A stretch of 17,808 bases of DNA from Candidatus Pelagibacter sp. TMED153. Lineage in GTDB: Bacteria; Pseudomonadota; Alphaproteobacteria; Pelagibacterales; Pelagibacteraceae. Below, one piece after another: positions 8,665-17,808 of the stretch. Within the stretch, counting starts at the first letter, position 1. Each line of letters opens with the position of its first letter. A program made the position numbers and the translations under genes. The stretch is taken from assembly GCA_002169935.2 (NCBI GenBank), contig NHHC02000001.1, forward strand, positions 1-17,808. The letters run 5' to 3'. Below the pieces are notes generated by a model, which was not told the DNA's origin, ran no database searches, and worked only from the letters and a program-made list of their open reading frames with translations.

Positions 8665-9135
8665 ATGACTGAAAAAAAACTTCCTCTTAGAAAAGGTGTG
8701 GGTGTGGTTGTGTTAAATGATAAAAATAACGTCTTAGTTGGAAAACGTAAAGATAATCCTGTTGATAAATGGCAAATGCCCCAAGGTGGCGTAGATAAAA
8801 ATGAAAATTTTTTAACCGCAATGAAAAGAGAATTATATGAAGAAACAAGTATTAAAAGTATAAAAGTTTTAAAAGAGTTAGATGAGTTGTTAGAGTATGA
8901 GTTACCTAAAGACCTTTTGGGAATTATTTGGAAAGGAAAATTCAGAGGACAAAAACAAAAGTGGTTTATAGCTAGATTTACTGGAGAAGAGAATGAAATC
9001 AATCTAAAAACAAAACATCCTGAATTCATTGAATGGAAATGGATAAAAATGGATGATCTGCCAAAGGTAATTGTTGACTTTAAAAAAGATGTTTATGAAA
9101 AAATACTGATAGAATTAAAAAAATTTGTTAACTAA
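8665..9135 (+). CDS. rppH: RNA pyrophosphohydrolase (Nudix)
   Basis: Nudix hydrolase that removes pyrophosphate from the 5' end of mRNAs and so opens them to RNase E decay; related enzymes hydrolyse diadenosine polyphosphates. The 156 residues match RppH in length, and the N-terminal PLRKGVGVVVLN and WQMPQGGVD (36-44) are RppH-like. The Nudix box starts at Gly41, with Glu47 and RELYEE at 55-60, so the metal-binding glutamates are intact. The usual glycine in the last part of the box (EExGU) is Ser62. The gene ends the + strand series; its stop codon lies inside the end of atpC on the other strand. Placement between ctpA and the atp genes resembles other Alphaproteobacteria. Confidence 0.92.
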   Translation: MTEKKLPLRKGVGVVVLNDKNNVLVGKRKDNPVDKWQMPQGGVDKNENFLTAMKRELYEETSIKSIKVLKELDELLEYELPKDLLGIIWKGKFRGQKQKWFIARFTGEENEINLKTKHPEFIEWKWIKMDDLPKVIVDFKKDVYEKILIELKKFVN

Positions 9136-9517
9136 TTTCTCTCAATGTATCAATCTTGTGAGATAATAAATACTTTTCCTTATCACTAATTTTATCTTTT
9201 TCTATTTTTTCTTGAGAATCTTTTATAATTGTATTTATAAAATTTTTTTCTAAACTTTCTAAACTTTTTGCTGTTGACGTTAATATCAATAAATTATTTT
9301 CTACAAACTCTACTGTCCCGTCTTCAACAAAAAAAATTTTTTCTTCACTGCCTTGCTTGATTGTTACTAAACCAGGTCTTAAAAAAGTAATTAAAGAAAT
9401 ATGATCTTTTAAAATACCCATTTGTCCTTCGTAAGAAGGAATGGTTACTTCTGTTGCGTTTGATTTTAAAACTAATTTATCCGGACTTATAATTTCAACT
9501 ACAAAATTCTCAGACAT
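9128..9517 (-). CDS. atpC: ATP synthase F1 subunit epsilon
   Basis: Subunit of the central stalk that couples rotor to F1 and can inhibit ATP hydrolysis. The N-terminal beta-sandwich is recognisable (VEIISPDKLVLKSNATEVTIPSYEG at 6-30, MGILKDHISLITFLRPG at 33-49). The C-terminal region from about residue 85 is predicted helical, rich in Lys/Glu, and corresponds to the two-helix inhibitory arm. At 129 residues it is slightly shorter than the 139-residue E. coli subunit. Last gene of the operon, 2 bp after atpD; its final 8 bp overlap the end of rppH on the other strand. Confidence 0.95.
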   Translation of the reverse strand: MSENFVVEIISPDKLVLKSNATEVTIPSYEGQMGILKDHISLITFLRPGLVTIKQGSEEKIFFVEDGTVEFVENNLLILTSTAKSLESLEKNFINTIIKDSQEKIEKDKISDKEKYLLSHKIDTLREIS

Positions 9518-9519
9518 TG

Positions 9520-11818
<2,299 letters not shown>

Positions 11819-11819
<1 letters not shown>

Positions 11820-13348
11820 TATTTATTACCTTTTTTGTATTCTTCAATTATTTGGGAAAGAAGTTTTTCAGTATTTTCCTCAAGTTTTCCAGATGACTCT
11901 ATTGACTCAATTATTTCAGGTTTGTCAGATTTAATCTTTTCAATAATATCTTTTTCAAATTTTTTTATTTTATTTAACTCAATGTCATCAAGATATCCTT
12001 TTACCCCATTAAATACAGAAATTACCTGCTCTGCTACTGTCATTGGAGAATATTGATCTTGCTTTAAAAGCTCTGTTAATTTTGCCCCTCTATTTAACAA
12101 TTGCTGAGTAGAAGCATCTAAATCAGAGCCAAACTGTGCAAAAGCTGCCATTTCTCTGTATTGAGCTAATTCTAACTTAATAGAACCTGCAACTTTTTTC
12201 ATCGCTTTAGTTTGTGCAGCAGAGCCTACTCGCGAAACTGACAGTCCAACGTTTACTGCTGGTCTAATTCCTTGATTGAATAGCTCGGTTTCTAAAAATA
12301 TTTGTCCATCTGTTATTGAAATAACGTTAGTTGGGATATATGCAGAAACATCTCCGGCCTGAGTCTCTATAATAGGTAAAGCTGTTAATGAACCTCCCCC
12401 ACTTTTGTCATTTAATTTTGAAGCTCGTTCTAACAATCTACTATGTAAATAAAATACATCTCCTGGATATGCTTCTCTGCCCGGTGGTCTTCTTAATAAT
12501 AAAGACATTTGTCTGTAAGCAACTGCTTGTTTTGACAAATCATCATAAACGATTAAAGCATGCATGCCATTATCTCTAAAATATTCACCTATTGTACATC
12601 CTGTATAAGGCGCTAAGAATTGTAGAGGTGCCGAGTCTGAAGCGGTAGCTGCAACTATAGTGGTGTATTTAAGGGCACCAGCTTCTTCTAATGTTTTTGT
12701 TATTTGAGCTACTGTAGATCGTTTTTGACCAATAGCAACATATACACAATATAATTTTTTCTTCTCATCTGATGATTCGTTTATTTTTTTTTGATTTATA
12801 ATTGCATCTATTGCTACCGCTGTTTTTCCAGTTTGTCTATCGCCTATAATTAGTTCTCGTTGTCCTCTTCCGATCGGTATTAGAGAGTCTATCGATTTTA
12901 AACCTGTTTGCATTGGCTCGCTAACAGACTTCCTTGGAATAATACCAGGTGCTTTAACTTCAACACGTTTTCTATTTTTCGCTGAAAGACTTCCTTTTCC
13001 ATCTATAGGATTACCTAATCCATCTACTACTCTTCCTAAAAGTTCTTTTCCTACTGGGACATCTACAATTGCATTTGTTCTTTTAACTGTATCTCCTTCT
13101 TTAATTTTTCTATCATCTCCAAAAATCACAACACCGACATTGTCTCTTTCCAAATTTAGAGCCATTCCTTGAGATCCATCTTCAAACTCAACCATTTCAC
13201 CAGCTTGAACATTATCTAAACCAAAAACACGTGCAATACCGTCCCCAACTGAAAGCACTTTTCCAATTTCTGAAACTTCTGCTTTTTCACCAAAATTCTT
13301 AATTTGCTCTTTTAATAGTTTTGTAACTTCTGAAGGATTAATTGTCAT
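11819..13348 (-). CDS. atpA: ATP synthase F1 subunit alpha
   Basis: Non-catalytic nucleotide-binding subunit of F1. The 509 residues include Walker A GDRQTGKT (169-176), [13 protein letters not shown] (268-280), [23 protein letters not shown] (286-308) and the arginine finger Arg373 within [10 protein letters not shown]. The N-terminal segment (1-20), which binds subunit delta, is present. It follows atpH after a single base and overlaps atpG by one base, the usual atpHAGDC arrangement of Alphaproteobacteria, where the F0 genes lie elsewhere. Confidence 0.99.
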
Positions 13349-13349
13349 T

Positions 13350-13907
13350 TTAATTTTCTAACATTGCTAGTTCATATTTCTTTAATTTATTTTTAATGGA
13401 AGTATCAATCATAAAACTACCTAGCTGCAATTTTAAACCGCCAATTAATTCTTTATCTACTTTATAGTCAAATTTAATCGTTGATCCCATTGATTTAGAC
13501 AAGTCTTTACTGATCTCTTCAATTTCATTTGGAGATAATTCTTTTGATGAAATTAATGAAGCTTTTATTTCTCCCCTTTTTTTAGAACATAATCCTAAAA
13601 AACTCTCAAAAATTTTTTTTACAAAAAATATTCTTCTTTTTTCAATCAATAATAAAAAGAAATTTTTTAAATTCTTAGAAAAATCTAATTTTTCTGCTAA
13701 TAAGCTGATAACACTATTTTGATTATTTTTACTTTGAGTAGGATTTTGTATAAAATTTTTTACTTCAGAGCTAGAATTAAAAAGAAATTGAAAATTTCTA
13801 ACATCAGTTTCAATTTTATCTATTTCTTTGGCCCCACTAGCTACTTCAAACAGGGCACGAGAGTACCTATCTGATGTTTCGGATGAGAAAGATTTATTTG
13901 TACTCAT
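13350..13907 (-). CDS. atpH: ATP synthase F1 subunit delta (OSCP)
   Basis: Peripheral-stalk subunit that ties the alpha3beta3 head to the F0 b subunits. The 185 residues show the family pattern: [12 protein letters not shown] (11-22) in the N-terminal helical domain, a helix-rich middle, and the C-terminal block [30 protein letters not shown] (153-182). First gene of the operon. No Shine-Dalgarno is visible before the ATG. About 82 bp separate it from the upstream priA and hold its probable promoter. Confidence 0.95.
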   Translation of the reverse strand: MSTNKSFSSETSDRYSRALFEVASGAKEIDKIETDVRNFQFLFNSSSEVKNFIQNPTQSKNNQNSVISLLAEKLDFSKNLKNFFLLLIEKRRIFFVKKIFESFLGLCSKKRGEIKASLISSKELSPNEIEEISKDLSKSMGSTIKFDYKVDKELIGGLKLQLGSFMIDTSIKNKLKKYELAMLEN

Positions 13908-13957
13908 TTTTAATAGTTAGATTTGATCGTGAAATAATGAAGTGGTCGTACCATATG

Positions 13958-13963
13958 AGTATA
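13958..13963 (-). promoter_or_regulatory. Candidate -10 element of the atpHAGDC promoter
   Basis: In the 82 bp between priA and atpH, the - strand reads TATACT, one mismatch from the consensus -10 hexamer. It would start transcription about 57 bp before the atpH ATG. No good -35 hexamer lies 16-18 bp upstream; TTGGCA (13976-13981) is only 12 bp away. The spacer instead holds a 14 bp palindrome. The call rests on one hexamer plus the only sizeable gap before a strongly expressed operon, so it is tentative. Confidence 0.35.
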
Positions 13964-13976
13964 ACTTGATCAAGTT
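13963..13976. repeat. 14 bp perfect palindrome in the atp leader (possible operator)
   Basis: AACTTGATCAAGTT is a perfect palindrome, directly next to and sharing one base with the candidate -10 on the atpH side. A dimeric regulator bound here would cover the promoter spacer, making it operator-like in position. In RNA it could form only a 5 bp stem with a GATC loop and has no T-run, so it is a poor terminator for priA. The regulator, if any, is unknown. Confidence 0.4.
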
Positions 13977-13989
13977 GCCAATTTTGAAC

Positions 13990-15933
13990 TTAGGCAAAGT
14001 TGATTGGATCTACATCAACCCTAAGTTTAATTTTTTTTGATATTTTAAGCCTATTTAGTACTTTTCTTATTTTTTTTTGCATGAAAATTTGATTATCAAA
14101 CTTAATTAATAATCTAGATCGAAAATTTTTTTTAATTTTTAAGACCGGTGAGTCAACTGGCCCCAAAACCTCAAGATCATTTATTTGATTTAATTTAACT
14201 TTAATTTCTAAAGCTCCCTGAGAACTTAAGTTTCTCTCTTTTGAAGAGATGATGATAGCAATCAATCTTTTAAATGGAGGTAATTTATTTTTTTCTCTTA
14301 ATGAAAGTTCATTTTTAAGAAGTTTTTCAGATTTATTTTTAATTAATTCATTAAGAGTTGCATCGCATGGGGTTAATGTTTGATAAATTATTAAAGACCC
14401 AGAGCTAAATCTTCCAGCTCTTCCGCTTAATTGATGGTATAATTGTATATTTTTCTCTGTAGTTCTTAAATCATAGCCCCTACCAGAAAAATCAGCGTCT
14501 ATGACTACAATACAATTTAACTTTGGAAAATTAAAGCCTTTTGAAATCATTTGTGTTCCAATTAAAATATCTATTTCATTATCTTCTATCTTACTTAATA
14601 AATCTTTTGTTTCTTTTTTTCTTTTCAAATAGTCACTAGAGAATATATTAATTTTTTTATTAGGGAATATTTCTTTAACTTCTTCAAATATTTTTTCAAC
14701 ACCGGGACCATACATTATAAATTCACAGTTTCCCTTCGATTTGCATTCTGTTTTTATTTCTTTTTCAAAAGAACAATGATGACAGATCGCTTTATTTTTT
14801 ATTTTATGAAAAGTTAAATATAATGAGCAATTGGAACAAATATGTTTAAAACCACATTTTTTACAAATTAGATATGGAGCAAAACCTCTTCTATTAATAA
14901 AAAAAAGTGTTTGATCCCCTCTATCTAAATATGCTTTGACTAGATCAATTGTCTCACTAGCAATAAATTTGTTCTTTATTTTATTTAAGTTTAAATTAAT
15001 AATTTTTGCTTTAGGTAACGGATAGTCTTTAAATCTTTTGAAAATTTTTATATGTCTATATCTTTTATTTTGAATATTATTATATGTCTCAATTGAGGGG
15101 ACAGAAGTAACAAGGTGTATAGGAATTTTCTCAAAGTTAGCTCTCGATATAGCCATGTCTCTTGCATTATAAATTACTCCTTCGTCTTGTTTGTAAGAGG
15201 TATCGTGCTCTTCATCTACAATTATAATTCCAAGTTTTTTAAAAGGTAAAAGTAAAGCGGATCTAGCACCAACTAGTATTTTTATTTTGTTATTTATAAC
15301 CCCTTTCCAAATCAACCTTTTTTGTTTAGGTGTTATTTTTGAATGCCAAATAGCTGGTTCAAAACCAAAAAAATCTTCAAACCTAGATTTAAAATCATTA
15401 GTTAAAAATATCTCAGGCAATAAAACTAGTGCTTGATTATTTTTTTCTATAATTTTTTTAATTCGTTGAAAATAGACTAGAGTTTTACCTGAACCAGTTG
15501 TGCCCTGCAAAACTGATACATCGAATTTATTGTTTACCTTTTCTAAAAATTTAAGTGCTGATGATTGTTCTTGATTTAAATAAAAATTCTTTATCTTAGT
15601 TTTTTTTACTAAAATTGAGTTATCATTTATTTTTATGAACTTATCTGTATTTCCTATTACCATCTTCAAAACAAGGCCAATAGGAACCATATTGTAAGAT
15701 GAAAACCATTCTATATAATCTATTAACTTTTTATCAATCGAGTATTCGGTTCTTTTACTAATATCTTTTATTTTTATATTTTTTGGTTCAGCATAATTAT
15801 TTTTCCAAATTACACCTATTTCTTTTTTTGAACCAAAAGGAACTTCTACTAAATTTCCAATTTTTCCTTTAATTTTAGAATTATAAGTAAAAGGAAAATT
15901 AAATACTTTTGGCAACAAAACTTGTGCTTTCAT
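13990..15933 (-). CDS. priA: Primosomal protein N' (replication restart helicase PriA)
   Basis: Superfamily 2 DNA helicase that reloads the replisome at stalled forks. The 647 residues are shorter than E. coli PriA (732), mostly in the N-terminal DNA-binding part. Visible: 3'-DNA-binding domain (about 1-95), Walker A GTTGSGKT (144-151), VGARSALLLPF (221-231), DEEHD (240-244), GTQMISKGFNFP (459-470) and QLSGRAGR (501-508). The zinc-binding region has Cys357, 360, 366, 369, 384, 387 and 397; the eighth expected cysteine, at 400, is lysine, with a cysteine at 403 instead. Motif III reads TSVPS (276-280) rather than the usual SATPS-like form. Both may be lineage traits. It lies 28 bp downstream of lpdA with no clear promoter and no visible Shine-Dalgarno. 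Confidence 0.95.
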   Translation of the reverse strand: MKAQVLLPKVFNFPFTYNSKIKGKIGNLVEVPFGSKKEIGVIWKNNYAEPKNIKIKDISKRTEYSIDKKLIDYIEWFSSYNMVPIGLVLKMVIGNTDKFIKINDNSILVKKTKIKNFYLNQEQSSALKFLEKVNNKFDVSVLQGTTGSGKTLVYFQRIKKIIEKNNQALVLLPEIFLTNDFKSRFEDFFGFEPAIWHSKITPKQKRLIWKGVINNKIKILVGARSALLLPFKKLGIIIVDEEHDTSYKQDEGVIYNARDMAISRANFEKIPIHLVTSVPSIETYNNIQNKRYRHIKIFKRFKDYPLPKAKIINLNLNKIKNKFIASETIDLVKAYLDRGDQTLFFINRRGFAPYLICKKCGFKHICSNCSLYLTFHKIKNKAICHHCSFEKEIKTECKSKGNCEFIMYGPGVEKIFEEVKEIFPNKKINIFSSDYLKRKKETKDLLSKIEDNEIDILIGTQMISKGFNFPKLNCIVVIDADFSGRGYDLRTTEKNIQLYHQLSGRAGRFSSGSLIIYQTLTPCDATLNELIKNKSEKLLKNELSLREKNKLPPFKRLIAIIISSKERNLSSQGALEIKVKLNQINDLEVLGPVDSPVLKIKKNFRSRLLIKFDNQIFMQKKIRKVLNRLKISKKIKLRVDVDPINFA

Positions 15934-15961
15934 AAGATAATAGTATTAGAATTATTTTTAA

Positions 15962-17362
15962 TTAAAAATGAATTGGTCTTTTATCAACAGCTAATGCAGC
16001 TTCTTTTATTGCTTCTGTGTGAGTAGGGTGAGCATGACAGGTTCTTGCTATATCTTCTGCACTAGCTCCAAATTCCATAGCTAATGCCATCTCTGCGATC
16101 ATGTCTCCACAATGTGGGCCAATAATATGTACACCTAGAATTTTATCAGATTTACTATCCGCTAAAATTTTAACAAACCCCTCTGTTTCATTATTAACTT
16201 TTGCTCTTGAGTTAGCTAAGAATGGAAATTTTCCTACCTTATAGTTTTTATTTTCTTTTTTAAGTTGTTCCTCAGTTTTACCAACAGTGGCTACTTCTGG
16301 TGAAGTATAAATCACTCCTGGTATAACATCGTAATTAACATGTCCAGCTTGTCCCGCTAAAATTTCAGCTACTGCTATACCTTCCTCTTCAGCTTTATGA
16401 GCAAGCATTGGTCCTTTTATGACATCTCCAATAGCGTAAATATTTTGAATTGAAGTTTGTAATTTTTCATTTACTTCAATTCTTCCTTTATCATCTTTTT
16501 TAACCCCTACTTTTGTTAGATTAAGTCCTTCAGTATATGGCTTTCTTCCGACTGAAACTAAAACCTTATCAACTTCTAAAGTTTCATCTTTTGAATTTTT
16601 AATGTCTTTATAATTTATCAATACTTTAGTTCCAGAATTTTTTACTGAACTAACTTTCGAGCCCATCTTAAATTTAATACCTTGTTTAATTAAAATCTTT
16701 TTAAATTCATTAGAAATTTCTCTATCCATTCCAGGAGTTATAAAATCAAGATATTCAATCACAGTAACTTCAGATCCTAATCTAGACCATACTGAACCCA
16801 TCTCTAAACCAATATAACCCCCACCGATCACAGCTAGTTTTTTTGGAACTTTATTCAGTGATAAAGCTCCAGTTGAAGAAATTATATTTTTCTCATCAAT
16901 TTCTATCCCTGGCAAAGAAGCTACTTCAGACCCAGTTGCAATTACAATATTTTTTGTCTTATAGTTCGTTTTTTTATTATTCTCATAAACTACAATATCA
17001 TTTCTAGAAAATAGTACTCCTTTACCTTTAATATAAGTAACTTTGTTCTTTTTAAATAAAAATTCTACTCCTTTAGTAAGTACTTGAACTGATTTATTCT
17101 TGTTCGACATCATCTTTTCAATATTAAGTTTGATCCCCTCAATTTCAATTCCTTGTTGATTAAAATCTTTTTTAGCTTTATGAAAATTTTCAGATAAGTT
17201 TAATAAACTTTTAGAAGGAATACACCCAACGTTTAAGCAAGTTCCTCCCAAAGCTCCTCTGGACTCTACACAAGCTGTCTTTAAACCAAGTTGTGCTGCT
17301 CGAATTGCACAAACATAGCCTCCAGGGCCTCCTCCAATTACTACTAAATCAAAATTGTCCAT
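15962..17362 (-). CDS. lpdA: Dihydrolipoyl dehydrogenase (E3)
   Basis: FAD flavoprotein that reoxidises the dihydrolipoyl groups of 2-oxoacid dehydrogenase E2 subunits, passing electrons to NAD. The 466 residues begin with an FAD-binding GGGPGG (10-15) and the redox disulfide GGTCLNVGC (Cys42/Cys47). A second dinucleotide fold starts at about 174 (VIGGGYIGLEMGS), the ATG-type FAD motif is YAIGDV, and the C-terminal HAHPTHTEA supplies the catalytic His445/Glu450 pair. It follows sucB by 2 bp, so it is the E3 of the 2-oxoglutarate dehydrogenase cluster, though it may also serve other lipoyl complexes. The 28 bp after it are AT-only repeats without a real terminator, so transcription may continue into priA. 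Confidence 0.97.
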   Translation of the reverse strand: MDNFDLVVIGGGPGGYVCAIRAAQLGLKTACVESRGALGGTCLNVGCIPSKSLLNLSENFHKAKKDFNQQGIEIEGIKLNIEKMMSNKNKSVQVLTKGVEFLFKKNKVTYIKGKGVLFSRNDIVVYENNKKTNYKTKNIVIATGSEVASLPGIEIDEKNIISSTGALSLNKVPKKLAVIGGGYIGLEMGSVWSRLGSEVTVIEYLDFITPGMDREISNEFKKILIKQGIKFKMGSKVSSVKNSGTKVLINYKDIKNSKDETLEVDKVLVSVGRKPYTEGLNLTKVGVKKDDKGRIEVNEKLQTSIQNIYAIGDVIKGPMLAHKAEEEGIAVAEILAGQAGHVNYDVIPGVIYTSPEVATVGKTEEQLKKENKNYKVGKFPFLANSRAKVNNETEGFVKILADSKSDKILGVHIIGPHCGDMIAEMALAMEFGASAEDIARTCHAHPTHTEAIKEAALAVDKRPIHF

Positions 17363-17364
17363 GC

Positions 17365-17808
17365 TTAAATATTTAAAAAGAGTCTTTTTGGTTGTTCTAG
17401 AGACTCTTTAACAATCTTTAAAAAAGAAACTGCTTCTTTTCCATCTATTATTCTATGGTCATATGATAACGCTAAATACATAACAGGCCTTACCTCAACA
17501 TTTCCAGCAATAACAACTGGTCTTTGAATTATGTTGTGCATTCCTAAAACAGCTGATTGAGGTGGATTTAAAATTGGCGTAGAAAGCATTGATCCATATA
17601 TTCCGCCATTTGTAATTGTAAAAGTACCTCCTTGTAAATCATCAATAGTAATTTTTCCATCTCTAGCCTTCTCTCCCAATTTACCGATATTTTTTTCAAT
17701 ATCTGCAAATGACATTTCATCTGTTTCTCTTAAAACTGGCACTACTAAACCTCTGTCTGTTCCAACAGCAATACTTATATTATAATAATTTTTATAAACT
17801 ATCTCATC
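17365..17808 (-). CDS. sucB: 2-oxoglutarate dehydrogenase E2 (dihydrolipoyl succinyltransferase), C-terminal part
   Basis: The reading frame is open to the window edge and gives 148 residues; the N-terminus, with lipoyl and peripheral-subunit-binding domains, is off the right end. An internal GTG at 17742 is not a start, because the frame continues upstream through [17 protein letters not shown]. What remains is most of the acyltransferase domain: [30 protein letters not shown], and SYDHRIIDG with the catalytic His and Asp. [13 protein letters not shown] and [12 protein letters not shown] resemble SucB rather than the pyruvate dehydrogenase E2. It transfers succinyl from lipoamide to CoA in the TCA cycle. 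lpdA follows after 2 bp. Confidence 0.95.
   Translation of the reverse strand, partial: DEIVYKNYYNISIAVGTDRGLVVPVLRETDEMSFADIEKNIGKLGEKARDGKITIDDLQGGTFTITNGGIYGSMLSTPILNPPQSAVLGMHNIIQRPVVIAGNVEVRPVMYLALSYDHRIIDGKEAVSFLKIVKESLEQPKRLFLNI

Noticed and set aside
8652..9029. 125-codon open frame on the - strand across rppH
   Set aside because: Antisense to a gene with an intact Nudix box; composition (Phe/Ser/Leu-rich) is that of a reverse-complement shadow. The same applies to the frame at 207-521 within metX.
13968..13973. FNR/Anr-type box in the atp leader (TTGATCAA)
   Set aside because: FNR-type sites need TTGAT and ATCAA separated by four bases; here the halves are fused without a spacer.
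15954..15969. 16 bp AT-only palindrome at the end of lpdA as a terminator
   Set aside because: It has no GC pair, overlaps the lpdA stop codon, and is easily produced by chance in this base composition; no stable stem plus T-run can be drawn.

Overview
This window is a compact, strongly AT-rich piece of an alphaproteobacterial chromosome, most likely from the SAR11 / Pelagibacter group of marine bacteria. The case rests on four things: lysine/asparagine/isoleucine-rich proteins; almost no intergenic space, with many 1-17 bp overlaps; the gene neighbourhoods obgE-proB-proA-nadD-rsfS-ctpA-rppH, atpHAGDC without F0 genes, and sucB-lpdA; and a metX leader whose first bases match, from memory, the 3' end of the SAM-II riboswitch solved from a Sargasso Sea metX leader. 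No mobile element, CRISPR, tRNA or rRNA was seen, and no gene-free stretch exceeds 100 bp.

Left half, + strand (1-9135). The window opens inside a leader RNA: the tail of a probable SAM-II aptamer, then an intrinsic terminator whose U-tract ends two bases before the metX start. metX-metW-gloB follow as one overlapping unit (methionine biosynthesis, then a glyoxalase II-type hydrolase). A 65 bp gap carries a good sigma70-type promoter for rplU-rpmA-obgE (50S ribosomal proteins L21 and L27, and the ribosome-assembly GTPase Obg). A 10 bp AT-rich hairpin lies between rpmA and obgE. After obgE the reading is continuous: proB and proA (first two steps of proline synthesis), nadD (NAD synthesis), rsfS (ribosome silencing), ctpA (exported S41 protease) and rppH (RNA 5' pyrophosphohydrolase).

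Right half, - strand (9128-17808). Read in the direction of transcription this is sucB (3' part only)-lpdA (2-oxoglutarate dehydrogenase E2 and E3), priA (replication-restart helicase), an 82 bp regulatory gap, then atpH-atpA-atpG-atpD-atpC (the complete F1 sector of ATP synthase). The two halves meet tail to tail, with the rppH and atpC stop codons overlapping in 8 bp and no terminator between them.

The window is mostly housekeeping and I do not see a wholly new system. The points that merit a second look are the metX leader (riboswitch tail, terminator and a possible competing hairpin), the 14 bp palindrome in the atp operon leader, the terminator-free convergent overlap, and altered motif residues in PriA, MetX and RppH.
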